43,232 nt of DNA from Elusimicrobiota bacterium (GCA_041658405.1 JBBAAG010000018.1:1-43232); one strand, 5' to 3'; positions 26,688 through 34,845 are shown, numbered from the stretch's first letter. Notes: generated from the letters alone by a model not told the origin. Made by a program: numbers and translations.

Positions 26688-27539
26688 TTATTGCGTGTTA
26701 ACATGTTGGATATTAATTTCATTGGTTTCCTCAAAATTTATTGTTATATAGTAGTCTCCTGGTTCAAATACCATCTCGGTTTCAACGTATGGATATGAAG
26801 TCGGTACTAACCTTAACACATGCTTCCCGCACTCAATACTTTTCTTCTGACCTTTAATAAATGGCGCTTCATCTTCATTTTCATTAAACACACCGTCAAT
26901 ATATACCGAACACTTGGGATACGTGTCAATCATTAGAAATGAGTGTCTCGGAGGCACTACAACATTCTGGGCTACTGGTATATTCTTTTCTACTTTTGTT
27001 TTGTTATTTACATATTTATGCGCGTTAAATACCATGTTAAGGAAAAACGTGCATATAATAACACTAAGGCCTACCTTGATAATATCGTCAAGATATGGCA
27101 CTTGTTTTAGCTTTAAGAACAAGTCACGGAGAGATTGACAAATGATTATCACGATATTTATCAAACTCCTTAGTACAGCTCCCACTCTGAACATCAACAC
27201 CATTATCTTTTGAAACCAGGCATATAACATTGTGGCAAACGTAAACAGCGGATTTGTGCTGTAACTCGGCTGAGCGGCGTATCGTGGACGTGGTGAACTC
27301 GTCGGGCGTGGTGCGGTTTTACTGGCACTTGGAGACGAGTTCATCATATTCAACAATACATCCCTAGCATTCTTCAGGTCTGTTAGTTGCGCTTGAGCTG
27401 CCTCTATCTCACTCTGAGAAAAGGCATTACTCAATCTTACCCGCCATTCTAACATCTTACTGTTATATGCCTGGTTTATCTTCCCAATATTTAACGGTTC
27501 TTGCAGCTTCAGAACCTTTTTCGCTTCAGACAAAGTCAT
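26688..27539 (-). CDS. degenerate J-domain / transmembrane / PEGA-domain protein
   Basis: A 283-aa multidomain protein. Residues 1-66 look like a J domain (helix pattern SEAKKVLKL, then NQAYNSKMLEW and LKNARDVLLNMM) but the catalytic HPD loop is absent. A Ser/Pro/Arg linker (67-95), two hydrophobic regions (98-135 and 155-171) and a C-terminal PEGA-type beta domain (about 200-272: TYPKCSVYIDGVFNENEDEA, GKHVLRLVPTSYPYVETEM) follow. The N-terminus would be cytoplasmic and the PEGA domain probably extracytoplasmic. It lies 13 nt after the VWA gene, with GAGGA before the ATG. The J-like domain beside Hsp70 and GrpE genes suggests membrane recruitment of that Hsp70. Confidence 0.72.
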   Translation of the reverse strand: MTLSEAKKVLKLQEPLNIGKINQAYNSKMLEWRVRLSNAFSQSEIEAAQAQLTDLKNARDVLLNMMNSSPSASKTAPRPTSSPRPRYAAQPSYSTNPLFTFATMLYAWFQKIMVLMFRVGAVLRSLINIVIIICQSLRDLFLKLKQVPYLDDIIKVGLSVIICTFFLNMVFNAHKYVNNKTKVEKNIPVAQNVVVPPRHSFLMIDTYPKCSVYIDGVFNENEDEAPFIKGQKKSIECGKHVLRLVPTSYPYVETEMVFEPGDYYITINFEETNEINIQHVNTQ

Positions 27540-27552
27540 TTTCAGAGTCCTC

Positions 27553-28203
27553 TCATCTATCGAGAATTAGCTTGTTGCTGAGTTCTGCGAAGTGTTTCAC
27601 TAGGGTTTCTTCATCCCCTATCCATCTGTACCTAACTTTGCCGTTTACTACCGAAGCAATTGCCTTTAATGTCTTTTCATCTACCCCAGTCTTTGTGCCT
27701 ATACCAATACAATCGATTATCACTCCAAGCTGTTTAAGCATATTTGCATGGGTTACGGGATTACCGGAATCCGTATGCGCACCATCACTCAGGAGTATAA
27801 TTCGTTCATCGCCGTAGAGTGTTCCCCATGGTAATCCCAACACACTTCCTGCCATCTCAAGACCCGCAACCATGTTTGTTGAAAATGTCGGGGATAGCCT
27901 GTTGATCCCATCGACTATCGTCCTATAATTATCTCCGACAGTGAGTAATGGGACTTCAATCGCTGCTTTGGAACTGAACCACACAAGGCCTATCTCATCA
28001 TTTTTGTCAATCTCAAGTTTCTTATCGACAAACTCAATCGCTGCGTTTTTTGCAGCCTTTATCCTTTGCCCTTTCCAATCCCTGTATGCCATTGACCCCG
28101 AGCAGTCAATCACCAGAGCTGTTCTCTCGTGTCTTCCTACCCTAAGGCCGTCCCCTGATTCTTTCCGAAAAACACTGATCTCCTGTGAATACCTTTTCAA
28201 CAT
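27553..28203 (-). CDS. von Willebrand factor A domain protein
   Basis: A 216-aa single-domain VWA protein. The metal-ion-dependent adhesion site is complete: DCSGSM (D33, S35, S37), T109 in SPTFSTNM and D140 in LLSDGAHTD. No signal peptide is present, so it is probably cytoplasmic, as in MoxR/VWA-type assemblies where VWA proteins bind ATPase partners. It overlaps the Hsp70 stop by 7 nt and precedes the J/PEGA gene by 13 nt, giving strong translational coupling to both. Function inferred: adaptor or scaffold in the chaperone module. Confidence 0.87.
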   Translation of the reverse strand: MLKRYSQEISVFRKESGDGLRVGRHERTALVIDCSGSMAYRDWKGQRIKAAKNAAIEFVDKKLEIDKNDEIGLVWFSSKAAIEVPLLTVGDNYRTIVDGINRLSPTFSTNMVAGLEMAGSVLGLPWGTLYGDERIILLSDGAHTDSGNPVTHANMLKQLGVIIDCIGIGTKTGVDEKTLKAIASVVNGKVRYRWIGDEETLVKHFAELSNKLILDR

Positions 28204-29789
28204 GCTGTTTCACCTTCTTCCATTTTCTTTAACTTCTGTTCCAACTCCTTGCGTTTTTCGTCAATCTCTTTTTTGCTCAACCCACTAGTATGAGAGATCT
28301 CACCGGGTGTAGTTTTCCCGCTAACTAAATCGCGGGCGATACATTTCAGAATGCCGGACTGGCTGTATTCAAATGTAACTTCAATACGCGCAGTTGGGAC
28401 ACTCTCCTGAGGCAGTCCGTTCATTTCGACTTTTAACAGTTCCTGGCATTTATCTGCAGCAACGTTATCATCGCCTTCAAGCACACGAATCATCGCGGCG
28501 GTTTGTTTTGCGTCTACCAACCTAAAACATTGTTTTAACGTAACAGGCAAGCCCGTACATTTGGGGATAATCACACAGTTTTTCTCGAAGTTGTCTTTAC
28601 CCTCAAATGCGGCAACACCCAAACTATGTGTAACAATGTCCTCAAATTTTATATCTGGTGACGGCAGATATTTCCCGCTGGCGGTTTGTACTTTTCCCGT
28701 TGACTTACCGATATCAATCGCGGCTTTGATTGTAGCGCCGATTACTATCGCTTTGTCCGGGTCCACTGATTCATGTTTCACAGGTTCCTTCCCAAACATG
28801 TTTCTTAGCATCTCATGGATTTTTGGTATCCTGGAAGACCCGCCCACCGGAATTATTTTGTCCACCGCCTTGTAATCCATCCCTTGCTCTGCCATTAAAC
28901 GCTCAACGACAGCTTTTGCTTTTTCAAAGATCGGGCTGCACAATTCGTTAAATTCATCTCGGGTCATGTCCTGCGAAAACTGTTTGCCCTTAGCCTCATA
29001 GATAAACAAATTGTGCGGTTTGACTGACAGTGATTCTTTTATCCTGGTAGCCCTATCTCTTAATGCCTGGATTTCCGCATTGTCTTTTACTGGATCCAAA
29101 TCTACCCCGTGATTCTTTTTGAAGTTGTTCACCACATGTTGACACAAAATTCCGTCGATATCTTCCCCTCCGAGGAATTTGTCTCCCCCGCAGCCAATGA
29201 CTGAAATAACACCGTTTTCGATGCGGGCCAGTGTGACATCCAACGTTCCACCGCCAAAGTCAAAGACTAGTACCGTTTGGTCGGATTCTTTGTCAATTCC
29301 GTAAGACAATAATGCTGCCACCGGTTCGCTTATCAAAGACATGACATCAAATCCCGCAATCTCACCGGCAGCTTTTGTTGCCCTACGTTCAGCTTCTGTG
29401 AAATAGTGGGGCACTGATATCACAACATCTTTAACCTGGACTTGAAGTTGCGTTTCTGCGTCTTGTTTCAGTTTCTTGAGAATCATCGCAGAAATCTCTT
29501 CCGGACGGTATTCCTTTCCACTATCGTCTTTGTAGATAGTCAAATCATTCCCCATGCTGCGCTTTACTCGCGGGATAACATGCTGGGGGTGCAGTAACGC
29601 TTCATTTTTTGCCGGACGGCCTATTACCGGAACCTTGCCGTCGCGAAATAGTACTACCGAAGGTGTCAAGTATTCGCCTTCAGCGTTTTTCAGAACTCTG
29701 ACTTTACCGTCATCGTCAATGATGCCGATCAAGCTGTTGGTGGTTCCCAAATCTGTACCACAAAATGTACTGCCACTCTTACTTTTCAT
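28197..29789 (-). CDS. Hsp70/DnaK-like ATPase lacking the C-terminal lid
   Basis: A DnaK-family protein of 530 aa, versus about 640 in typical DnaK. The nucleotide-binding domain is intact: GTDLGTTNS (11-19), VISVPHYFTEAERRA, VFDFGGGTLDVT and the adenosine motif VGGSSRIPKI. The substrate-binding beta domain is recognisable (LGVAAFEGKDNFEKNCVIIP, IRVLEGDDNVAADK), but only about 30 residues of helix (KKEIDEKRKELEQKLKKM) remain where the alpha lid should be. The ATG at 29789 is preferred because GGAGG lies 8 nt upstream. It overlaps the GrpE gene by 11 nt and the VWA gene by 7 nt. Clearly not the housekeeping dnaK. Confidence 0.92.
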   Translation of the reverse strand: MKSKSGSTFCGTDLGTTNSLIGIIDDDGKVRVLKNAEGEYLTPSVVLFRDGKVPVIGRPAKNEALLHPQHVIPRVKRSMGNDLTIYKDDSGKEYRPEEISAMILKKLKQDAETQLQVQVKDVVISVPHYFTEAERRATKAAGEIAGFDVMSLISEPVAALLSYGIDKESDQTVLVFDFGGGTLDVTLARIENGVISVIGCGGDKFLGGEDIDGILCQHVVNNFKKNHGVDLDPVKDNAEIQALRDRATRIKESLSVKPHNLFIYEAKGKQFSQDMTRDEFNELCSPIFEKAKAVVERLMAEQGMDYKAVDKIIPVGGSSRIPKIHEMLRNMFGKEPVKHESVDPDKAIVIGATIKAAIDIGKSTGKVQTASGKYLPSPDIKFEDIVTHSLGVAAFEGKDNFEKNCVIIPKCTGLPVTLKQCFRLVDAKQTAAMIRVLEGDDNVAADKCQELLKVEMNGLPQESVPTARIEVTFEYSQSGILKCIARDLVSGKTTPGEISHTSGLSKKEIDEKRKELEQKLKKMEEGETAC

Positions 29790-30483
29790 TGTTTTGTCCT
29801 CCATTTTCGACATATTTCTTTACTAACACTTCCGCTGGCCTCAACAATTTTTCTTTCATCTTATAACCTTTCCTTACAACTACCACCTCCTTTTCTTCGT
29901 TTATGTGTATAGTATTTTTAACCTGAATTACTTTGTGGATTGCGGGGTTGTATTTACTCTCCGATGTTAGCTCCTCTACGTCATTCTGATAAAGAATGTT
30001 TTGAACTTCCTTCGAGTAACTATCGATTTTAAAGATTAACCATTCAAGATTAGTGTCTTGCGTATCAGTAGCCTTGCTAAATAGCAGATTGGCGTCTTTG
30101 ATACTTGCTTCAAGACGGTCATTTAGCAGGATTAGATCTGCGATGATGTTTGACAGTATCTTTCTGTCGACAAAGGACTCTCTATGGCCAATAAGTTTAT
30201 TGCTGACGCCTTCTACGATCTCGTTCTTATACGCATCTTGAAGTATTTCTGCAATAACTTTTATCAACGAATTTTGTTCATCGCTTTTCGCCAATAAGTT
30301 TTTGATTAGCCCCAGTTGTTCGCTGTTTTGTAACATTGCCTCTTGTCCGGTTGTTGCAGGACTTTGAGAACCAACAGGAATTAGAGACACCGCATTTTTC
30401 AAGTGGTTCAACTGATCTGACAAATACAAGCCGATTAACACAAGTTCAGACGCTAATACTACTAACATCAAATACATGTACAT
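29779..30483 (-). CDS. membrane-anchored GrpE-like nucleotide exchange factor
   Basis: A 234-aa protein whose N-terminus (about 3-21) is a hydrophobic anchor, unlike the soluble housekeeping GrpE. The middle is a long helical region. The C-terminus has the GrpE beta-wing signature: VVVRKGYKMKEKLLRPAEVL (about 201-220) followed by VKKY. GGAGG lies 8 nt before the ATG. It overlaps the Hsp70 gene by 11 nt, so a dedicated exchange factor is supplied with this Hsp70, held at the membrane. It lies 12 nt after the HerA/nuclease gene. Confidence 0.85.
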   Translation of the reverse strand: MYMYLMLVVLASELVLIGLYLSDQLNHLKNAVSLIPVGSQSPATTGQEAMLQNSEQLGLIKNLLAKSDEQNSLIKVIAEILQDAYKNEIVEGVSNKLIGHRESFVDRKILSNIIADLILLNDRLEASIKDANLLFSKATDTQDTNLEWLIFKIDSYSKEVQNILYQNDVEELTSESKYNPAIHKVIQVKNTIHINEEKEVVVVRKGYKMKEKLLRPAEVLVKKYVENGGQNNEK

Positions 30484-30495
30484 TTCCTAACCCTC

Positions 30496-31608
30496 CTAAA
30501 AATATTTGCAAAATACTGAATAACTTATTTTGTGTTTTACATCCCGCAGTTGCGGGCAATTCTCGATCTTACGTTTGATTGCGGCCAAGATTGATTTAGT
30601 TTCGCAGACAAACTCAAGTACATCCAAAGAATTTGACTGTAACAAATCTTTTATCGCGTTGGTTTCAGCGTGTTTTTCGGATGTTTGTATCTCGTAGCCG
30701 ATCAGTTTTCCGTCATTGTTCCTGTATGCAACGTCTATTAATTTGTCTCCAAGTTTAAGTTCAATGCTTTCTTTGGGGTTAAGGTTTATTTTTTTGCAAA
30801 TTTGTTGTGCCATAAATTTGCTGACAAACCCACCCCGGCCGGGAATCGCTTTTTTGGGTAGATTTAAGTGAACATATGCCTCATCCTTGGCTTCCCATAA
30901 TGTTCCATACCCTGAAACAGGATGTTCAAGGATGAATGGATAAGTGACGGTAAGTTTTTCTGAGATTGCAGCTTTTTTACTGCCGGACGTAATGTCATAC
31001 CGTTTAAACCGTTCTTCTTTTGTATGGAACATATGCTCCGGCAGCATACAGTCGCGTAACAACATTTCTTCCTGTAAAGGTAATACACACTTTTGGGTAG
31101 TTGTATTTACGTTAGCATCATTGGTTGTATTTTGCGTTTTGTTTTCACTAACCGCTTGTTTTATATCGTCAATAGTTACTTGTGGTTTCCATTTTAGTTT
31201 CGTAAATACCGGATTCATGTATTGAAGTCTTTCAGTTTCTTCAAGTTTGGGATATTTCGCTCTTGAATTTTCAAATTGCGCCATGAAGCATTTCATCCAC
31301 GGAAATCTAATTAATAGATGGCTAGGACCTTTCATCCTTTTAATTTCTAGGCATTCTTCGGGAGTTAAACCCATAGAATTTGATATTTCACGTATATCAT
31401 TAGAATCTTCTAACCCACCAGCAATTATTTTTATTGTAGTATTCGAACCTATAGTCTTGTTTGATAGATGGGATAATAGATGCAATATGATGCAAAAGTT
31501 TATACCCTTTTCCCTGCCGGTCAATAATTTTTCAGAAAGTGAATCGATTGGTCCTTCAGGAAATAATAATTGTGAGTCGTCTAAAATATAATAAGAAACC
31601 TTAGCCAT
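30496..31608 (-). CDS. HerA-like ATPase C-terminal half fused to nuclease-like domain
   Basis: A 370-aa frame that carries the second half of a HerA/FtsK-superfamily ATPase. Residues 6-16 (YYILDDSQLLF) are the Walker B strand, and about 27-108 match the arginine-finger/sensor part (TGREKGINFCIILHLLSHLS, SNTTIKIIAGG). A linker rich in Asn/Thr precedes a wHTH-like region (200-275) and a PD-(D/E)xK-like fold with D292 (KLIDVAY) and E306-x-Q308 (GYEIQTS). There is no Walker A here: it lies in the overlapping frame at 31601-32548. The ATG at 31608 follows a G7 run that could mimic a ribosome-binding site. Removing one G would join the two frames into one protein of about 680 aa. Confidence 0.8.
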   Translation of the reverse strand: MAKVSYYILDDSQLLFPEGPIDSLSEKLLTGREKGINFCIILHLLSHLSNKTIGSNTTIKIIAGGLEDSNDIREISNSMGLTPEECLEIKRMKGPSHLLIRFPWMKCFMAQFENSRAKYPKLEETERLQYMNPVFTKLKWKPQVTIDDIKQAVSENKTQNTTNDANVNTTTQKCVLPLQEEMLLRDCMLPEHMFHTKEERFKRYDITSGSKKAAISEKLTVTYPFILEHPVSGYGTLWEAKDEAYVHLNLPKKAIPGRGGFVSKFMAQQICKKINLNPKESIELKLGDKLIDVAYRNNDGKLIGYEIQTSEKHAETNAIKDLLQSNSLDVLEFVCETKSILAAIKRKIENCPQLRDVKHKISYSVFCKYF

Positions 31609-32548
31609 TGCCCCCCCTAAGTTCTTGGTCGAAAGAAACTAAGTATGCTAAAATAAACCTTACTGAATGTACTGGGATTTCTTGGGTTTCTATAATTACA
31701 CCGTTATCTAGAATTTCTTTTATTGGCATGCTTTGACTGCATCTATATACATTTTCCATTGAATATGCTAATTTAAATAAAACTGAGAGTATTGTTTTTC
31801 TATAATCTTCTTTAGCACTGGAAAATTGATACTGATTTTGTTGAATAGCTTCAATAACGTCATATATACACGGGTAAATTGTCCCGCCCTTAAGTACCCC
31901 GTAATCAGACAACAAACTCTGAATCACGTGGAATAAGTATGGTTCAGAAAGATTAAACCAGTATATCGTCGACATTATCTCAATCAGCTTAATAACATGC
32001 GGGATTACCGGCATGCCGGGGGCGGGCTCTAGTAAATTGATACGCAGTTCACTTAATTTCAGTACCCATAAATCAAGATATTTTGCCAAATTGCGGTAAT
32101 TTTTTTTTGATTCTATGATTATTGGTGATATTTTATCCCTGTGTTTTCGAAGATTCTCAACATGAACAAAAGTAAAGCTTGTTTTTCCACCATTTGATGG
32201 GCCCAAAACAACCATTGGCGAATTTGCAATTTGATTTATATTAATACGTGCTTCGGCGTTCGTCCAATCAACTTTGCCGTATACCAAATCCCCACTAAAA
32301 TCTGCATCGGTAGGCGCTGAGCTTTTTAAAGGATGGGGTTCCATTGCATACTTAACTTCAGCCATCTGTACTTCCGCTTCAAGTATCTTCTTATGCTGTT
32401 CGTTTCCGGTAAGGATATAACCCAATAACACATCGCCGGATACTTCATTGTAACCTACCCTGCTTATCCTAGCAAGTAAGTCCAGCGTGTTGTTAACCGG
32501 AGTTGACGGTTGTTGCTGATACTTATTATTCTTACCTGAGTTATTCAT
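31601..32548 (-). CDS. HerA-like ATPase N-terminal half with Walker A
   Basis: A 315-aa frame carrying the first half of a HerA/FtsK-type DNA translocase. The P-loop is GPSNGGKTS (116-124), followed by IIIESKKNYRNLAKYLD and a helical insertion as in HerA ATPases. It ends ILAYLVSFDQELRGGNG, exactly where the family's next segment would be the Walker B strand, which is at the start of the following frame. The two frames overlap by 8 nt at a run of seven G (31611-31617). Known relatives act as hexameric DNA translocases, often partnered with a nuclease. Without the second half this product should lack ATPase activity. Confidence 0.82.
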   Translation of the reverse strand: MNNSGKNNKYQQQPSTPVNNTLDLLARISRVGYNEVSGDVLLGYILTGNEQHKKILEAEVQMAEVKYAMEPHPLKSSAPTDADFSGDLVYGKVDWTNAEARININQIANSPMVVLGPSNGGKTSFTFVHVENLRKHRDKISPIIIESKKNYRNLAKYLDLWVLKLSELRINLLEPAPGMPVIPHVIKLIEIMSTIYWFNLSEPYLFHVIQSLLSDYGVLKGGTIYPCIYDVIEAIQQNQYQFSSAKEDYRKTILSVLFKLAYSMENVYRCSQSMPIKEILDNGVIIETQEIPVHSVRFILAYLVSFDQELRGGNG

Positions 32549-32551
32549 ATA

Positions 32552-32968
32552 CTATTTCCTCAGCCTTAAAAGTTTCAACAGTTTATCTTTAAAATCCGCG
32601 GCTTTCAGTTCGGCGCAACAATCTTCGCAATAATTGGTCCCGTTGAATGATTTGGCGACGCAGCTGATACAGTAGTACTGATGACATTTCGGGCAAATTG
32701 TCATCGATTGAAGGATTATTGGGCCGTGAACAATACAGTATCCGGTCTTGTCTTGAGATTCAGCCACCATGCCGTCGGCGAATCTCTTCTTCACGGTTAT
32801 CCGTTTGGTCACAAGGCCAAGTTTGGGGTCACGCCCGGTGATAACAATATTTTCGTAGGTTAAATTATCTCCGGGCTCGGCATCCTCAATGATAACTACT
32901 TCGCTTTCCACCGAGAGTGATTGCAAACCAAGTTTTTGGATGATTAGGTCTAACTGGTCTTTGGTCAT
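32552..32968 (-). CDS. zinc-finger protein of the parB-herA operon
   Basis: A 138-aa protein with a Cys/His-rich C-terminal half: CIVHGP, CPKCHQYYCISC and CEDCC (about 87-123) look like a double zinc-binding fold of the B-box/RING-IBR kind. The N-terminal 60 residues contain a beta-rich region. ATG at 32968 is preferred to an upstream in-frame codon because GGAGG lies 5 nt before it. It is 2 nt after the small membrane protein and 3 nt before herA. No family recognised; likely a protein- or DNA-binding adaptor. Confidence 0.72.
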   Translation of the reverse strand: MTKDQLDLIIQKLGLQSLSVESEVVIIEDAEPGDNLTYENIVITGRDPKLGLVTKRITVKKRFADGMVAESQDKTGYCIVHGPIILQSMTICPKCHQYYCISCVAKSFNGTNYCEDCCAELKAADFKDKLLKLLRLRK

Positions 32969-32970
32969 AT

Positions 32971-33153
32971 TTACCTCCACCATGATCCGCTGAAAATTGT
33001 CCGGTCTGCGAGATCCTTAAGATTTACAACGACATTCCATACGAAATACACGAAGAACGCGCTGACTATTAGAGCTGCTATTGACATCATAAACAGTGAG
33101 ACGATATCTATAACCTGCTTCACGGTTTTTAGGATGTTGCCTTCTTTTCTCAT
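32971..33153 (-). CDS. small single-pass membrane protein
   Basis: A 60-aa protein with one strongly hydrophobic helix (about 17-41, IVSLFMMSIAALIVSAFFVYFVW), preceded by a basic N-terminus and followed by a soluble tail ending in GSWWR. It overlaps the end of parB by 4 nt and its stop lies within the ribosome-binding site of the zinc-finger gene, so it is tightly embedded in the operon. Function unknown; it would add a membrane anchor to the ParB/HerA side of the module. Confidence 0.68.
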   Translation of the reverse strand: MRKEGNILKTVKQVIDIVSLFMMSIAALIVSAFFVYFVWNVVVNLKDLADRTIFSGSWWR

Positions 33154-34172
33154 CTGTTATCCGGTGCTCCTTCTTTTTGTTCATTTTCAACCGCGGGACT
33201 TTCCACAACGGGGTCTGGCATCTTTTCAATATCCAGTGACCCAGCTACCTTATATTGGTTCAATTTCTTCAGGATCTTTTTTATAACATCTGTAGTAGCA
33301 TGTATTTTTACTTTATACATCTCTACTACTATGAATGTGTTTTTTTCGATGACTGCTGCTTCAGCTTGCATCTGCTCGGATATTGCCGATGTTGTAGTAT
33401 CGGAAGATTGTTCCTGTTCTTTTTTGTGTTTTCTTAGCTTCTCATCTCTATTCCAACTTGTTACTAGTGCAGCTACACTCTCTGTTGTATTAAGTTTATT
33501 TTTAATTATTTCATTCGCTAGTTCAAGCTCGCGGGCTTTGTTTTTCAACCGTGCAAATTCACGGTATGCGCGACTAGGTACTTCACCGTAGTGAAGTATT
33601 TGAATCGCTTCTGGATTTATTGATGCCACACTTATCATTTCAGACATATATGTTTCGACAACCCCGACAACTATTGATAATTTTCTCTGGTTAAAATCTG
33701 TTTGTTCTAGTAATGATTTATATAATCTGGCTCTATCAAGTATGTCCCAATTTTTACGTTGCGCATCCAACTTTGCTTGTAAGATTGCTATCTCAACACG
33801 AGATAAATCTTCCCTGATATCTAACATCGATTTCGGTATTTCTGTTATTCCAGCTTCAGTTAATGCACGCCATCTTCTTTCACCGTCAATTATTTCAAAC
33901 TTCCCGTCTTTTCTGCGAAATACGATGATTGGGACTTCTATACACTTGTTTTGTTTAACAGATTCTTCAAGAAGCTTTATTTCTTTTACATTATCATCAC
34001 TACGCAAATCGGTTCTGGGGTTATTTTTGCTCGGTACAATATCTTTAAGTGGAACCATTTCAACCATGATATCAACTACCGAGGTAATCTTTGTTTCTTT
34101 TAAGACGGTTTTGTTTACTTTTATTACATTTGCTTTTGTCGGTTTTCTATTCACATTTTTTTTGTTCTTCAT
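33150..34172 (-). CDS. ParB-like nuclease-domain / partition protein
   Basis: A 340-aa ParB/Spo0J-family protein. The N-terminal CTP-binding region shows PLKDIVPSKNNPRTD (about 41-55) and the GERRWRA box (97-103). A HTH region follows (FNQRKLSIVVGVVETYMSEM, about 159-178), and a low-complexity C-terminal half rich in Glu/Gln/Thr ends the protein. No ParA is visible in the window. It begins the long operon; an 8-bp inverted repeat lies 27 nt upstream of the start and might be its operator. Plasmid partition is the simplest role; transcriptional regulation is the alternative. Confidence 0.88.
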   Translation of the reverse strand: MKNKKNVNRKPTKANVIKVNKTVLKETKITSVVDIMVEMVPLKDIVPSKNNPRTDLRSDDNVKEIKLLEESVKQNKCIEVPIIVFRRKDGKFEIIDGERRWRALTEAGITEIPKSMLDIREDLSRVEIAILQAKLDAQRKNWDILDRARLYKSLLEQTDFNQRKLSIVVGVVETYMSEMISVASINPEAIQILHYGEVPSRAYREFARLKNKARELELANEIIKNKLNTTESVAALVTSWNRDEKLRKHKKEQEQSSDTTTSAISEQMQAEAAVIEKNTFIVVEMYKVKIHATTDVIKKILKKLNQYKVAGSLDIEKMPDPVVESPAVENEQKEGAPDNR

Positions 34173-34198
34173 CAGACTAAATCTCCTTTTGTTTCAGT

Positions 34199-34231
34199 TG
34201 TTGAACTCGTTCTATTTCCCTAGGTTCAACA
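34199..34231. promoter_or_regulatory. 8-bp inverted repeat upstream of parB
   Basis: TGTTGAAC at 34199-34206 is mirrored by GTTCAACA at 34224-34231 with a 17-nt spacer, between the parB start and the end of the preceding gene. It could be a ParB autoregulatory site. It is not the classical TGTTTCACGTGAAACA parS. Confidence 0.4.
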
Positions 34232-34540
34232 CGTTACACTCTTATCCCAACTCTTGATTGTTTGCATCACCGCAGTAATGTCTGACGTTCCCGCTACTCC
34301 GCGGATTTGAATAAACCGGCCTTGAAACCTTCGAAAATGCCGTAACCCCATGTTGAAATTCGATTTACCTAACAGAACCCATCTGTCGGTATAGACAATG
34401 TTCGCACCGGGGTGCCCGGTCAGTATACTGGCCTCCAACTGTTTTACCAGTTCCTGGATATCACGGGCAGACTTGTCTGCCCGTAAAACCCATATCCGAC
34501 TGAAATTCACCGGACCACTGTTTTTAACTACTTTTTTCAT
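34226..34540 (-). CDS. small basic protein of unknown function
   Basis: A 104-aa protein I do not recognise. It is basic, with the central part HPGANIVYTDRWVLLGKSN and a RHFRRFQGRFIQIRG segment that could be an RNA/DNA-binding surface. GGGAGGTGAT lies 5 nt before the ATG, a very strong ribosome-binding site. It ends 53 nt before parB. Confidence 0.62.
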   Translation of the reverse strand: MKKVVKNSGPVNFSRIWVLRADKSARDIQELVKQLEASILTGHPGANIVYTDRWVLLGKSNFNMGLRHFRRFQGRFIQIRGVAGTSDITAVMQTIKSWDKSVTC

Positions 34541-34572
34541 TACTTATCACCTCCCTTCTTTTACAGTGATGA

Positions 34573-34785
34573 TTATTTCTCTAAAAGGCAATCGAAGCCT
34601 GTGTTAAAATAATCAAAAGCCAAACCGAATTCTAAATAGCAACGTTCACAAAAAAAACATTTTGAACAACTAAAATCCTCAAACGACCTGGCAAACTCCG
34701 GATCAATATACGCATTCTTCATTATTGCGTCGTAAATCTTTCTATTTCTTTTTATTATTGAATCGATGTCATTTTTTTGTTTCAT
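34573..34785 (-). CDS. small Cys-rich protein of unknown function
   Basis: A 70-aa protein with a compact Cys cluster (CSKCFFCERCYLEFG, about 39-53) that would bind one zinc ion, after a basic helical N-terminus (DIDSIIKRNRKIYDAIMKN). AAGGAG lies 5 nt before the ATG. It sits between the putative regulator and the basic protein upstream of parB. No family recognised. Confidence 0.58.
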   Translation of the reverse strand: MKQKNDIDSIIKRNRKIYDAIMKNAYIDPEFARSFEDFSCSKCFFCERCYLEFGLAFDYFNTGFDCLLEK

Positions 34786-34845
34786 ACTTACTCCTTATTT
34801 TTCTCCTGTCTACTTAACATCATAATCACATAATTGACTATTCCG

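Noticed and set aside
28197..29789. Calling the Hsp70 and GrpE the housekeeping dnaK and grpE
   Set aside because: The Hsp70 lacks its lid, GrpE has a membrane anchor, and both sit in a mobile-element operon without a canonical dnaJ or hrcA.
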